From the NCBI RefSeq assembly GCF_000620845.1, contig NZ_KK211189.1, positions 1,627,662 to 1,691,661 on the forward strand: DNA of 64,000 nt, written 5' to 3'. The number at the start of each line of letters is the position of its first letter. Position 1 is the first letter of the stretch. Position numbers and translations under genes: made by a program. The stretch comes from Exiguobacterium marinum DSM 16307. GTDB taxonomy: Bacteria > Bacillota > Bacilli > Exiguobacteriales > Exiguobacteriaceae. The notes below the pieces were generated by a model, which worked only from the letters and a program-made list of their open reading frames with translations, ran no database searches and was not told the DNA's origin. Shown piece after piece: positions 43,301 through 53,609 of the stretch.

Positions 43301-46015
43301 ATGGAACAGACGAATGTTTTAGACGCCTTCTCATCTCGAACTAAATTCGAGGTGAACGGGCAATCGTATGATTTTTATCGATTGAAAAAGTTAGAAGAAG
43401 AGGGATTAACGGACATCAGCCGTCTTCCTTATTCGATTCGTGTTCTGCTCGAATCGGTACTCCGTCAACAAGACGGTCGTGCCATCACGAAAGAACATGT
43501 CGAGAACTTGGCAAAATGGGGTACTGCCGACGTCTCGAAAGATATTGACGTACCGTTCAAGCCGGCACGTGTCGTACTTCAAGACTTCACTGGTGTTCCG
43601 ACGGTTGTAGACCTCGCTTCACTTCGCAAAGCGATGGCAGACCTTGGCGGGGACCCGAACAAAATCAACCCAGAAATCCCTGTCGACCTCGTCGTTGACC
43701 ATTCTGTTCAAGTAGATGCGTACGGCTTTGCTGGTGCGTTGATGAAAAACATGGATATCGAGTTCGAACGTAACGAAGAACGTTACAAATTCTTACGTTG
43801 GGCACAGACGGCATTCGATAACTATCGTGCCGTTCCACCAGCTACAGGAATCGTTCACCAAGTAAACTTGGAGTACTTGGCGTCAGTCGTGCTTGAGAAG
43901 AGCGATACGGAAGGTACAGTAGCTTACCCAGATTCACTCGTTGGAACTGACTCTCATACAACGATGATCAACGGTCTCGGTGTTCTCGGATGGGGTGTTG
44001 GAGGAATCGAAGCAGAAGCGAGCATGCTCGGTCAACCTTCATACTTCCCAGTACCAGACGTCGTCGGTGTCAAAATCATCGGTGAAGTCAACCCAGGTGT
44101 GACGGCAACCGATGTTGCGCTCGTCGTGACAGAGATGCTTCGTCATGAAAAAGTTGTCGGGAAATTTGTTGAATTCTTCGGTCCATCACTTCACACGATG
44201 CCACTTTCAGACCGTGCAACAATTGCAAACATGGCACCTGAATACGGTGCGACATGTGGGTTCTTCCCAGTGGATACGGAAACACTGAACTACATGCGTA
44301 CGACAGGCCGTTCTGAAGAGTTGATTACACTCGTTGAAGAATATTCAAAAGCGAACGACCTCTTCTATACGCCAGATCAAGCGGATCCAACGTTCACGAA
44401 AGTGTTGACGCTCGACTTGTCAAAAGTTGAACCTTCACTTGCGGGTCCGAAACGTCCACAAGACCGAATCAACCTTTCAGACGTTCAAACATCATTCATC
44501 GATAGCTTGAGCGCTCCTGCAGGAAATAGCGGGTTCGGTCTCGACCGTTCAGAACTCGACAAAAAGGCGACGGTTAACTACGAAGACGGCGCAGTCGACA
44601 TGAGCACGGGAGATGTTGCAATCGCTGCGATCACAAGTTGTACGAACACATCAAACCCATACGTCATGGTCGGTGCCGGACTCGTGGCGAAGAAGGCTGT
44701 CGAGCGTGGATTGACTGTTCCGAAGTATGTGAAGACGTCACTCGCACCAGGCTCGAAGGTCGTCACAGACTATCTCGACAAAGCTGGCTTGACTTCTTAC
44801 TTGGACGAGCTTGGCTTCAATACAGTCGGATACGGCTGTACAACATGTATCGGAAACTCCGGGCCACTCGACCGTGAAGTGGAAGAGGCGATCACAGACA
44901 ACGACTTGCTCGTCTCATCAGTCCTCTCAGGGAACCGTAACTTCGAAGGACGCGTTCACCCACTCGTCAAAGCGAACTTCTTGGCATCACCACCGCTCGT
45001 CGTCGCCTATGCTCTTGCGGGAACTGTCAACTTTGACGTCATGAATGATTCATTCGGTACGGATAAAGATGGAAATGAAGTCTACTTCAAAGACATTTGG
45101 CCATCGAACGATGAAATCAAGATGGTCGTTCAAGACGTTGTTTCCCCTGAAGCGTTCCGTAAAGAATACGAAACCGTCTTTACTGGAAACGAACGTTGGA
45201 ACGCGCTAGAAGTGCCAGAAGGAAACTTGTATGATTTCTCTGATGAGTCGACATATATTCAAAACCCACCGTTCTTTGAACAACTCGAACCGGAAGCGGG
45301 TGAGGTGCACGCGTTGAATGGTTTACGCGTTATCGGGAAGTTCGCTGATTCGGTCACGACGGACCATATCTCACCAGCAGGGTCGTTCTCGAAGACGACA
45401 CCAGCAGGTCAATATCTCCTTTCAAAAGGAGTGGAGCCAATCGATTTCAACTCGTACGGTTCGCGACGTGGTAACCACGAAGTGATGATGCGCGGTACGT
45501 TCGCGAACATCCGAATCCGTAACCAAGTCGCTCCGGGTACAGAAGGTGGATTCACGACTTACTGGCCAACTGGAGAAATCATGCCGATGTACGATGCGGC
45601 GATGAAGTATAAAGAGCAAGGGACTGGTCTCATCGTTCTTGCTGGAAACGACTACGGAATGGGGTCGTCCCGTGACTGGGCAGCAAAAGGAACGAACCTA
45701 CTTGGAATTCGTGCGGTGGTCGCGCAAAGTTTCGAGCGGATTCACCGTTCAAACCTTGTCATGATGGGTGTACTTCCACTTCAGTTCTTAGATGGGGAAT
45801 CTTCAGAATCACTCGGTTTGACTGGTGAGGAAGCGATTGATATCCAAGTCGATGAGTCTGTTCGTCCGCGTGACATCTTAAACGCTAAAGCAACACACGA
45901 GAACGGAACGGTGACAGAATTCAAAGTCATCGCTCGTTTCGACTCGGAAGTTGAAATCGATTACTATCGTCACGGTGGAATCTTACAGATGGTTCTCCGT
46001 AACAAATTGAAATAA
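43301..46015 (+). CDS. acnA: Aconitate hydratase
   Basis: 904 residues, the AcnA/IRP type, which turns citrate into isocitrate in the TCA cycle and can bind RNA when its cluster is lost. The three [4Fe-4S] cysteines are in [12 protein letters not shown] and [12 protein letters not shown]. Substrate-site pieces include [17 protein letters not shown] and [20 protein letters not shown] before ATG 43301; the frame is open to 43268 but overlaps the ribosome site. Controlled by a promoter with a CcpC-type site; a terminator follows. Confidence 0.97.
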   Translation: MEQTNVLDAFSSRTKFEVNGQSYDFYRLKKLEEEGLTDISRLPYSIRVLLESVLRQQDGRAITKEHVENLAKWGTADVSKDIDVPFKPARVVLQDFTGVPTVVDLASLRKAMADLGGDPNKINPEIPVDLVVDHSVQVDAYGFAGALMKNMDIEFERNEERYKFLRWAQTAFDNYRAVPPATGIVHQVNLEYLASVVLEKSDTEGTVAYPDSLVGTDSHTTMINGLGVLGWGVGGIEAEASMLGQPSYFPVPDVVGVKIIGEVNPGVTATDVALVVTEMLRHEKVVGKFVEFFGPSLHTMPLSDRATIANMAPEYGATCGFFPVDTETLNYMRTTGRSEELITLVEEYSKANDLFYTPDQADPTFTKVLTLDLSKVEPSLAGPKRPQDRINLSDVQTSFIDSLSAPAGNSGFGLDRSELDKKATVNYEDGAVDMSTGDVAIAAITSCTNTSNPYVMVGAGLVAKKAVERGLTVPKYVKTSLAPGSKVVTDYLDKAGLTSYLDELGFNTVGYGCTTCIGNSGPLDREVEEAITDNDLLVSSVLSGNRNFEGRVHPLVKANFLASPPLVVAYALAGTVNFDVMNDSFGTDKDGNEVYFKDIWPSNDEIKMVVQDVVSPEAFRKEYETVFTGNERWNALEVPEGNLYDFSDESTYIQNPPFFEQLEPEAGEVHALNGLRVIGKFADSVTTDHISPAGSFSKTTPAGQYLLSKGVEPIDFNSYGSRRGNHEVMMRGTFANIRIRNQVAPGTEGGFTTYWPTGEIMPMYDAAMKYKEQGTGLIVLAGNDYGMGSSRDWAAKGTNLLGIRAVVAQSFERIHRSNLVMMGVLPLQFLDGESSESLGLTGEEAIDIQVDESVRPRDILNAKATHENGTVTEFKVIARFDSEVEIDYYRHGGILQMVLRNKLK

Positions 46016-46022
46016 GCTGCAC

Positions 46023-46052
46023 ACCTTCCTTTGAAAAAAGGAAGGTTTTTTT
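46023..46052 (+). terminator. Terminator after acnA
   Basis: Stem ACCTTCCTTT/AAAGGAAGGT with a four-base loop and T7 tail. Confidence 0.93.
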
Positions 46053-46122
46053 CATGAATATGCGATTTTATGGTGAAAGTTTTAATGGAATCGGGAACAG
46101 GAAGAGAGGGAGGGGTATGCAC

Positions 46123-46617
46123 ATGGATCGAGATGAAAAAGTTGGAAAAAGTTGGTGGAAGCGGCTGATGCAACAAAAAGAAGTGGAGCCTGATCAGGAG
46201 ATTGATATCACGCTCTCTGAATTGCGGCAAGCGATTCACGAATATGAACAAGCGTTGCCAAAAGGGGTAAATCGCACCGTCCTGTTGGATGACACGCAAG
46301 AAATCGACACGAAGCGATTGAAACATCATTTATCCGGAATTCCGAAACAACGCTTTTATATGTCAAAAGAAACATTTCATATCGTGCCTGAAGAAGAACG
46401 AGACGTCATATACGAGATGGATCAGGTGCAACGTGCCCTCGATCTGTATATGGATCAAGAAAAAAAACTACCGCTACGAAAATTTCAAGATTCATTACAA
46501 CTAGATTTATCGCGATTAAGAGAAGGTGGATATTTAAAAACGTTACCAAAACGACCGTACTACGTGGTGGACGAAACATTGATTGTCTCACTAGAACCTA
46601 AAGAGTCTACCTCTTGA
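46123..46617 (+). CDS. Uncharacterised protein with internal duplication
   Basis: 164 residues, not recognised. Basic N-terminus (GKSWWKRLMQQKE), no signal peptide or membrane helix. It seems built from two similar halves of about 60 residues: each has a charged helix, a basic middle, and a closing strand pair, IPKQRFYMSKETFHIVPEE in the first and LPKRPYYVVDETLIVSLEP in the second. Start ATG 46123 is 7 bases after GGAGGGG; ATG 46117 is too near. It stands between acnA and the BCCT transporter with no terminator after it, so it could be read together with the transporter. Function unknown. Confidence 0.75.
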   Translation: MDRDEKVGKSWWKRLMQQKEVEPDQEIDITLSELRQAIHEYEQALPKGVNRTVLLDDTQEIDTKRLKHHLSGIPKQRFYMSKETFHIVPEEERDVIYEMDQVQRALDLYMDQEKKLPLRKFQDSLQLDLSRLREGGYLKTLPKRPYYVVDETLIVSLEPKESTS

Positions 46618-46742
46618 CAAGACACCTATATGTTTTGCGGTAAATGACACATTTAATGACAGATGGGGTTGTTACTTGTTTAAAAAGTATGTTAGGGTGG
46701 AAAACGTATATGAAAATAGAAAATTAAATAGGAGTGATTTTT

Positions 46743-48308
46743 ATGGAACGGAAAAGCCGTGTGACGACCGTGTTCGTCGTATCTGCAATCATAACAGGCT
46801 TATTCACAATCTGGGGACTCTTCCCCGAGAGTGTCATTGGAAATGCGAGTCTTCTCAATGTAACGAGCACACTTCAAGGCTGGCTCTCAAACGGGATGGG
46901 TTGGTTCTATCTTTTGAGTGCGACAGGATTCCTGCTCGTTGCCATCTTTTTAATCTTTTCACGGTATGGCTCGATTCGTCTTGGGAAAGACTCGGACCGT
47001 CCCGAGTTTAGTTATTTGTCGTGGTTCGCGATGCTGTTTAGTGCCGGAATGGGGATTGGCCTCATCTTCTGGGGAGCAGCAGAGCCGTTACTTCATTTCC
47101 ACTCACCACCATTCTCATCATTGACGCCTGAAGGAGACGCAAGGATAGCAATGCGTTATGCCTTTTTCCACTGGGGATTCCACCCATGGGCGATTTATGC
47201 GATGATTGCACTCGCCATCGCCTACTCGACGTTTAGAAAAGGTCGTCCGGCAACGATTGGGGAAACAATCGGTTCGCTCGTCCACAATCGTTATGAAAAA
47301 CCTGTGAAACAGACAGTCGATATCCTTGCAGTCATTGCGACGGCGTTCGGGGTAGCGACATCACTTGGTTTTGGTGCTCAACAGATTGCCGGGGGCCTTC
47401 ACTACCTCATCCCTGGGGTACCGAACGCCTTCGTGACACAGTTGATCATCATCGCCGTCGTAACGGTTCTTTATATGATCAGCGCCTCAACGGGTCTCGA
47501 CAAAGGAATTCGGATTTTAAGTAACACAAACATCTTCCTCGCCATCGTCTTACTCGTTGCGACGATGTTTGCTGGACCGACGGCGTTCATTTTCGACTTG
47601 TTTACGCAAACTGTCGGTACTTATTTGCAACAACTACCGGGTATGAGTTTCCGTACCGCCGCGTTTGAACCGATTGAACGAGAATGGATCAACGGTTGGA
47701 CAATCTTCTATTGGGCATGGTGGATCTCTTGGTCACCATTCGTCGGAACATTCATTGCGCGCGTTTCGAAAGGACGTACGATTCGTGAATTCATCATCGG
47801 AATCTTACTTGTCCCGACATCGTTTGGGCTCATCTGGTTCTCTGTCTTTGGTGGTTCAGCGATTTGGGCTGACTTGTTCGGTGGATACAACTTGATTGGT
47901 CAAGTAAACGAAATCGGTACAGAAATCGGACTTTTCGCACTGTTTGACACGTTCGGTGGATTTGGAACGGTACTGAGTATTGTCGCTGTCTTCTTGATTT
48001 CGACATTCTTTATCACATCTGCGGACTCTGCAACTTATGTATTAGGAATGCTCACATCGAATGGTAAGCTCGTTCCTCCAATGCGTATTAAAATGACGTG
48101 GGGTATCATTCAATCTTCAATCGCGGCCGTACTGCTTTATTCAGGAGGCCTTGCCGCCTTACAAGCTGTAGCGATTCTTGCAGCATTCCCATTCGTTTTC
48201 GTACTCATCTTTATGATCGTCGCCTTGTTCAAAGATTTGGCCGATGAACCAGATGAGCGAGACAAATGGCTCGAAATGCAAAAGAAAGACGAAGATAAGT
48301 TAGGTTAA
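46743..48308 (+). CDS. BCCT-family betaine/choline/carnitine transporter
   Basis: 521 residues, 12 membrane helices, sodium-coupled uptake of quaternary ammonium osmoprotectants. The family's tryptophan-rich substrate segment is clear (FYWAWWISWSPFVGTFIARVSKGRTIREF), together with the glycine-rich AMLFSAGMGIGLIFWGAAEPLLH. Nearest to OpuD/BetL-type glycine betaine carriers. Start ATG 46743 behind GGAGTG; three extra upstream codons lack a site. Osmotic control is expected from the family but no site was seen. Confidence 0.9.
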   Translation: MERKSRVTTVFVVSAIITGLFTIWGLFPESVIGNASLLNVTSTLQGWLSNGMGWFYLLSATGFLLVAIFLIFSRYGSIRLGKDSDRPEFSYLSWFAMLFSAGMGIGLIFWGAAEPLLHFHSPPFSSLTPEGDARIAMRYAFFHWGFHPWAIYAMIALAIAYSTFRKGRPATIGETIGSLVHNRYEKPVKQTVDILAVIATAFGVATSLGFGAQQIAGGLHYLIPGVPNAFVTQLIIIAVVTVLYMISASTGLDKGIRILSNTNIFLAIVLLVATMFAGPTAFIFDLFTQTVGTYLQQLPGMSFRTAAFEPIEREWINGWTIFYWAWWISWSPFVGTFIARVSKGRTIREFIIGILLVPTSFGLIWFSVFGGSAIWADLFGGYNLIGQVNEIGTEIGLFALFDTFGGFGTVLSIVAVFLISTFFITSADSATYVLGMLTSNGKLVPPMRIKMTWGIIQSSIAAVLLYSGGLAALQAVAILAAFPFVFVLIFMIVALFKDLADEPDERDKWLEMQKKDEDKLG

Positions 48309-48314
48309 ACCAGT

Positions 48315-48340
48315 AAGGGTCTCTATGGAGGCCCTTTTTT
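48315..48340 (+). terminator. Terminator after the BCCT gene
   Basis: Stem AAGGGTCTC/GAGGCCCTT (one T-G pair), loop TATG, T7 tail. Confidence 0.85.
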
Positions 48341-48411
48341 TAGTTAAAAATATTTTGCTTGTCTTCTTCGCTAGTGTAGGATAGTAAGTGAAGAAACGAG
48401 GAGGATAGGCT

Positions 48412-49089
48412 ATGAAACAACAGATGAAAAAACGGTTGAGCTGGGTGATATTGGCCGGCATCCTCATTGTCGGGGCGTTACTCGCTTATAATTTTTACGT
48501 TCTCTTTAATTTAAATGGTGAAGAGAAAGAACAGGTCGAACCTTTTTACTCAAATGTCGTGATCGGATACCAAGAGCGTAAACTTCCGAAAGAAGGAGAA
48601 AAACTCGAAGAACGGGAATATCTTGTCACATATGACGATGACGGACATTTTGTCTCGGAAGTCGTTACAGGTCCGAATGTCGGTGCAAAAGCAGAATGGG
48701 ACGGAGAGACGTACTTGGAGTTTAACCCGGATGGGGAAGAGGTTCTACGCCAAGAAACGAATTCAGGAGCAGTTGCGCCACACCCGTTCTTGTCACGTGC
48801 CACGAACGAACAGATTCGTAAATGGCTTGATGATGGTACTCTTGGTTCAAGTGAAGGAGAGACGAATTTAGTTGGACGTACTGCACAAGCTTACGTGAAG
48901 TCCGAAACAGCTGAAGCGGTTCCGAAAGAATGGATTGAAAATTATCCATCGATTTTCAGAGAGGAAGAAAATAAAGAAACAGTCACATATTATGTCGATG
49001 CGAACGAACGAATTTTGCTCGCGGCAGAATCGCGGAATAACGGGAAGTTATTCCATTCGATTCGGATGACATCTTTTGAATCAAGATAA
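48412..49089 (+). CDS. Uncharacterised membrane-anchored protein
   Basis: 225 residues, not recognised. A signal-anchor helix (about 11-32, WVILAGILIVGALLAYNFYVLFN) precedes a hydrophilic, acidic domain that should face outward. It contains EYLVTYDDDGHFVSEVVTGPNVGAKAEW-type strand-and-turn text and no cysteine, suggesting an extracytoplasmic beta domain. GAGGA before ATG 48412. It ends 56 bases ahead of the SpoVK-like ATPase gene with no terminator, so the two could be one unit. Confidence 0.75.
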   Translation: MKQQMKKRLSWVILAGILIVGALLAYNFYVLFNLNGEEKEQVEPFYSNVVIGYQERKLPKEGEKLEEREYLVTYDDDGHFVSEVVTGPNVGAKAEWDGETYLEFNPDGEEVLRQETNSGAVAPHPFLSRATNEQIRKWLDDGTLGSSEGETNLVGRTAQAYVKSETAEAVPKEWIENYPSIFREEENKETVTYYVDANERILLAAESRNNGKLFHSIRMTSFESR

Positions 49090-49145
49090 TCCGATGGGGA
49101 GCAGACATGATGTCGGCTCCCTTGTCGTCTGAAAGGGAGAACAGG

Positions 49146-51404
49146 ATGAAACAAATTCAAGTAGAACAAGTTCAAACGGATTTGGCGAACTGGGAAGCGG
49201 GCGAAAAAATCAATGAAGCAGCATTGTTATCCTATGCACATTGGTCTCGAGCGACTCAGCATCAAGAAGAATTGATTCGTTCGTTGACCTTACTCGCAAC
49301 GAATCGGCTCGAACAAAGGGAGTCGATGGACCCGTTACTAAACCGTTGGGTAAAAGAGTTGGAGTCGATGAATGCGTTACCCAATGAGTTGCGTCTATTT
49401 CAATTGAATGAGCTGTTGCGCCGTTCGAAGCAGGCACTTCAAATCGATTGGCCGACACTACGGGAAGCAGATTATGCATCGATGAAGGTACAAATTTTGA
49501 CGGAGTACGAGTCTAAAACATCAGCACTACTCGACCAACTCGACCAACTCCATGATGAAGTAGAGACTGCAAAATCGGATTTGCGTGATTCCGAATGGCG
49601 AGGTCAGCTCGAGAAATTGTTTGAGGCGATTATCGAGGCAATGCAAGAAGTCGCATCTCTCGAAGATGATACGGCGTCCTTGCTTGCATCGATGCAAGGG
49701 AACTATTTCAGTCGGGAAGCGTTTCGTCGGTTCGGGGAACGTGTGGGATTCGTTAAGGAGCGACTGGACACAATCTGCAATCTGTTACCGGAACGTCAGA
49801 GCGAAACTCGGTCGAGTGCAATTGAATCACTCGAGGAGATGATTGGACTCGAGAACATTAAAGAGCGGGTGAAGGCGTGGTATCGCTTTCTTCTCTTCCA
49901 AAAAGAACGAGAGAAAGCAGGCTTCTCTTCCAAGCATCAGCCTTCCCTCCACCTCGTTTTCACAGGAAACCCGGGAACCGGCAAGACGACACTTGCAAGG
50001 CTTATGGCAGAAATCTATTTCGAGCTCGGTTTGCTCGGTCGTCCAGATCTCGTTGAGGCGGATCGCTCGAGCCTTGTCGGAGCATATGTCGGCCAAACAG
50101 AGGAACAAGTGATGAATAAGGTGAAGGAGGCAGAAGGTGGCGTCTTGTTCATTGATGAGGCGTATGCGTTAAAGCGTCAAGATGCGAGTGGAAGCGATTA
50201 TGGACAAGCAGCCATCGATACACTTGTCGCAGCAATGACGAGTGGTGAATATGCCGGGAAGTTTGTCGTCATCCTTGCCGGTTATCCAGAGGAGATGCGC
50301 CATTTCTTACTCGCGAACCCGGGCTTGCGTTCAAGATTCCCTGAATCGAATCATTATGAGTTACCGAACTATCGTGACGAAGAACTGGTCGCCATCGGAG
50401 AAAAAGTGGCGCAAGAGAACAATTACGTATTGACCGAAGATGCAAAACGTGCGCTACTCTCTCGAATTGACCGGGAACGAGTCGATTTGACATTCGGGAA
50501 CGCCAGAACCGTCCATAACATTTTACTTGATGCGATGTTTAAAAAAGGATCACGGTTTGGAGCAGATGCCCCTCTAGACGAAATGGCCCTATTGACGGAA
50601 GAAGACTTCGAACAGCCGATGGATGAATCGTCTCCGACTTCTTTAGATGACCTTGTCGGTATGGAGGAAGCGAAAACGCAGTTGGCAGAGATTGAAGCGC
50701 TCGTAAAGATTCAGAAGAAACGAAAGGCGCTCGGTTTGAAGGCTGCACCCGTCCAACTCCATATGACGCTTACAGGAAATAGTGGAACTGGGAAGACGAC
50801 CTTTGCGTACTTGTATGCACAGATGTTGAAACGCACAGGATACTTGAAGCGGGGACATGTTAATGTCGTCAGTCGAGCCGACTTGGTCAGTGGCTATGTA
50901 GGACAGACAGCTCAAAAAACAAAAGAAGCAATCCGTGACGCACTTGGTGGCGTATTACTCATTGACGAAGCGTATAGCTTGAATGGGGGAGTGAACGACT
51001 ACGGTCGGGAGGCGATTGATACGCTTGTTGATGAGATGCCTAAACATGGTGAGAACCTTGTCGTCGTCCTTGCGGGATATGAAGGGCCGATGCGCAGGTT
51101 GATCGAATCGAATCCAGGGCTGAGCAGTCGGATGAAACGCACGATCCATTTCGCTGACTATTCACAAAGTCAATTGGTGGAGATTGCTATAAATTATGCG
51201 AATCAGTTCGGATACGTGATAGACGATGAAGCGGTTGAAGCATTGGCGACTCGATTGGGAGAAATTAAGCACGCGAATGCACGAACTGCTCTTTCCGTCA
51301 TTGATGAGTCGATTGCGCGTCAATCGTATCGTATCGTTTCGAATGAAGAGGAAGAAGCGTCTCTTCAACAGTTATTAGTAGTAGATATTAAGAGTAAGTT
51401 ATAA
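49146..51404 (+). CDS. Double-AAA ATPase, SpoVK/CbxX family
   Basis: 752 residues. An N-terminal coiled-coil/helical part (about 1-235) is followed by two CbxX/CfqX-type AAA domains: the first with LVFTGNPGTGKTTLARL and GGVLFIDEAYALKR (about 270-350), the second with MTLTGNSGTGKTTFAYL and GGVLLIDEAYSLNG (about 535-620). Each has its own arginine-rich sensor region (NPGLRSRFPES; NPGLSSRMKRT). B. subtilis SpoVK has one such domain and acts in spore maturation; two-domain relatives remodel protein complexes. Start ATG 49146 after AAGGGAG. Partners here unknown. Confidence 0.85.
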   Translation: MKQIQVEQVQTDLANWEAGEKINEAALLSYAHWSRATQHQEELIRSLTLLATNRLEQRESMDPLLNRWVKELESMNALPNELRLFQLNELLRRSKQALQIDWPTLREADYASMKVQILTEYESKTSALLDQLDQLHDEVETAKSDLRDSEWRGQLEKLFEAIIEAMQEVASLEDDTASLLASMQGNYFSREAFRRFGERVGFVKERLDTICNLLPERQSETRSSAIESLEEMIGLENIKERVKAWYRFLLFQKEREKAGFSSKHQPSLHLVFTGNPGTGKTTLARLMAEIYFELGLLGRPDLVEADRSSLVGAYVGQTEEQVMNKVKEAEGGVLFIDEAYALKRQDASGSDYGQAAIDTLVAAMTSGEYAGKFVVILAGYPEEMRHFLLANPGLRSRFPESNHYELPNYRDEELVAIGEKVAQENNYVLTEDAKRALLSRIDRERVDLTFGNARTVHNILLDAMFKKGSRFGADAPLDEMALLTEEDFEQPMDESSPTSLDDLVGMEEAKTQLAEIEALVKIQKKRKALGLKAAPVQLHMTLTGNSGTGKTTFAYLYAQMLKRTGYLKRGHVNVVSRADLVSGYVGQTAQKTKEAIRDALGGVLLIDEAYSLNGGVNDYGREAIDTLVDEMPKHGENLVVVLAGYEGPMRRLIESNPGLSSRMKRTIHFADYSQSQLVEIAINYANQFGYVIDDEAVEALATRLGEIKHANARTALSVIDESIARQSYRIVSNEEEEASLQQLLVVDIKSKL

Positions 51405-51435
51405 TATACTGGCGGTAGGAAAGAAGGATGATTCA

Positions 51436-51852
51436 ATGCATACGATTCAAATTCCAGTAAGATATCAAGAAACGGACATGATGGGAATCGTCTATCATGC
51501 CAACTATTTGGTTTATTTAGAGATTGCGCGTACTGAATTGTTACGACAACTTGGGGTCGAATACAAAGATATGGAAGAGGCGGGATTTGTTTCACCCGTG
51601 ACGAACGTTACTGTCGATTATAAACGGAGTGTGACATTCGGTGATACGGTCCATGTCCGCGTATGGGTTGATCAGTATTCGAAAGTCAGAACGATTTATG
51701 GGTATGAGTTGACGAACCAACAAGGCGAACTTGTCGGTAAGGCAACGACTACACATGTGGTCGTCAAACGAGGTGATTTTAAACCGATTCGCCTCGATCG
51801 TGAATTTCCAAAATGGCATGAGATGTACATGAGCGTCATGAATCCTGTCTAA
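51436..51852 (+). CDS. yneP: Acyl-CoA thioesterase YneP
   Basis: 138-residue hot-dog fold thioesterase of the 4HBT/YbgC type. The signature RYQETDMMGIVYHANYLVYLEIARTELL holds the catalytic aspartate and histidine region. It removes CoA from short acyl-CoAs; precise substrate unknown. It lies shortly before plsY, as B. subtilis yneP lies in the yne region. GAAGGATG before the ATG; 31 bases behind the ATPase gene. Confidence 0.87.
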   Translation: MHTIQIPVRYQETDMMGIVYHANYLVYLEIARTELLRQLGVEYKDMEEAGFVSPVTNVTVDYKRSVTFGDTVHVRVWVDQYSKVRTIYGYELTNQQGELVGKATTTHVVVKRGDFKPIRLDREFPKWHEMYMSVMNPV

Positions 51853-51930
51853 GAATCTTCTGTCTTCGTACCGTCAGTGTGGTATCATATCTTGACGGTA
51901 CTTTTTGATATTTAGAAAGGGGAAGATCGC

Positions 51931-52803
51931 ATGCGTTATCCATCATTCCTGATGGTTTGCGGCGCCTTGACGTTTACATTGGTCGGTTGTACGACAAACG
52001 AGCAAGTTGAACCGAAAGAACCAACGACACAGTCACCAACAATAGATGAATCACAGACATCACCAAACTCAGATCGTGAAGACGATGTGGATACGGAGTC
52101 ACCTACTGACGAAGAGTCGACAGATGATAAACCAGAAGTCGACGGACAGCCAACTGAACCGGATCCATCTACAGAGACGGAACCAACGATACCTGCCCAA
52201 CCGATTGAGATAGATGGTGTGGCAAACTTGGAATTAGATGAATTAATTCTTGTGAATAAACAGATTGCATTACCGGCAAATTATCAGCCCGCCGATTTAG
52301 TTGAAGCGAATATTGATTTTGTTGATTCGACGGTCGGTGAGCGCCGGATGTTGCGTAAAGAGGCAGCAGTGGCGATTGAACGTTTGATGAAAGATGCGAA
52401 AACGGAAGGGATTGACTTAAAGGGGACAAGCGCATTTCGTTCTTACGCCTATCAAGTGAATCTATTCAATGCTTACGTCGAACGCGATGGAAAAGAACAA
52501 GCCATGAAGTATTCCGCTCCTCCAGGTCATTCTGAGCATCAGACTGGCCTTGCAATCGATGTATCGAGTGCATCTGTGAACTATCAACTCACTCAAAACC
52601 TTGGCGAAACGGTTGAAGGGAAATGGTTAGCGGACCACGCCCATGAATATGGCTTTATCATCCGCTATCAACGAGCGTTTGAGGAAGAAACAGGGTATAT
52701 GTACGAGCCGTGGCACTTACGCTTTATCGGTATGGAACATGCCAAACAAGTGCATACTTTAAATAAACCATACGATCGTTATATTCAGGAATTTATGAAG
52801 TAA
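51931..52803 (+). CDS. D-alanyl-D-alanine carboxypeptidase lipoprotein, VanY family
   Basis: 290 residues. Lipoprotein signal with lipobox LVGC (cysteine at residue 20), then a long Thr/Glu/Asp/Pro-rich linker (about 25-100) reaching through the wall, then a VanY peptidase domain. The zinc-binding motif is GHSEHQTGLAIDVSS with the second half EPWHLRFIGMEHA. Enzymes of this family (LdcB/YodJ, VanY) trim stem peptides of peptidoglycan. AGAAAGGGG before the ATG. It ends 11 bases before plsY, so they are co-transcribed. Confidence 0.9.
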   Translation: MRYPSFLMVCGALTFTLVGCTTNEQVEPKEPTTQSPTIDESQTSPNSDREDDVDTESPTDEESTDDKPEVDGQPTEPDPSTETEPTIPAQPIEIDGVANLELDELILVNKQIALPANYQPADLVEANIDFVDSTVGERRMLRKEAAVAIERLMKDAKTEGIDLKGTSAFRSYAYQVNLFNAYVERDGKEQAMKYSAPPGHSEHQTGLAIDVSSASVNYQLTQNLGETVEGKWLADHAHEYGFIIRYQRAFEEETGYMYEPWHLRFIGMEHAKQVHTLNKPYDRYIQEFMK

Positions 52804-52814
52804 GGGGAATTGCG

Positions 52815-53435
52815 ATGCCATATATGATAGAAATCATGATTATACTTTTAAGCTATTTACTCGGGGCGATCCCGTTCGCACTCATCATCGGCAAGATTGG
52901 CTACCGAGTAGATGTACGTGAACACGGAAGTGGCAACTTAGGGACGACAAATACGTTTCGAGTCCTTGGAAAGAAAGCCGGTATCCTTGTTTTGCTCGGA
53001 GACATGGGGAAAGGGTTCGCAGCGGCGCTGTTACCACTTTTATTTGGTAGTGAGATGAGTTTGCTCCTAGCTGGGATTCCTGCGGTCATTGGGCACTCTT
53101 ATCCGATTTTTGCGAAATTCAAAGGTGGTAAATCAGTCGCAACGAGTGGTGGAGTTCTCCTAGCGGCATTCCCGTGGTTCTTCTTTGTCGTTGTCGGTAC
53201 GTTTATTGTGACACTTCTCATCTCTCGAATGGTGTCCCTCTCTTCCATGGCTGCGGCGGCGGTCGGACTCGTGACGGCAACGACGTATAGCTTATTGACG
53301 AAAGATTGGTTACCGTCAATCGTTATCGTGCCACTGGCATTATTTATCATCATCAAACATCGTACCAATTGGCAACGTATACGAGCGGGGAAAGAACCGA
53401 AAGTTCCACTCTTTCAAAAAAAGCCTAAGTCTTGA
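52815..53435 (+). CDS. plsY: Acyl-phosphate:glycerol-3-phosphate acyltransferase PlsY
   Basis: 206 residues, five-helix membrane enzyme that puts the first acyl chain on glycerol-3-phosphate in phospholipid synthesis. The three conserved loops are present: EHGSGNLGTTNTFRVLG, LGDMGKGFAA, and GHSYPIFAKFKGGKSVATS. AAGGGG before the ATG. With pgsA earlier in the window it shows two separate phospholipid loci. A terminator follows. Confidence 0.95.
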   Translation: MPYMIEIMIILLSYLLGAIPFALIIGKIGYRVDVREHGSGNLGTTNTFRVLGKKAGILVLLGDMGKGFAAALLPLLFGSEMSLLLAGIPAVIGHSYPIFAKFKGGKSVATSGGVLLAAFPWFFFVVVGTFIVTLLISRMVSLSSMAAAAVGLVTATTYSLLTKDWLPSIVIVPLALFIIIKHRTNWQRIRAGKEPKVPLFQKKPKS

Positions 53436-53442
53436 TTCATAC

Positions 53443-53470
53443 AGGCGCGTCTATTGAGGACGTGCCTTTT
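53443..53470 (+). terminator. Terminator after plsY
   Basis: Stem AGGCGCGTC/GACGTGCCT (one wobble), loop TATTGAG, TTTT tail. Confidence 0.8.
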
Positions 53471-53609
53471 ATTGTGTATTGTTGTTGATTTACATAAAAA
53501 AGAAACAAAATCATGTTGGATTTGCTCGTTCTTTACTTTCACTTTACGTTAAATTTACATCCGTTCGTTACACTAGAAAAGGAATGATTTTAGTGGAGGA
53601 GGCAGGGAT

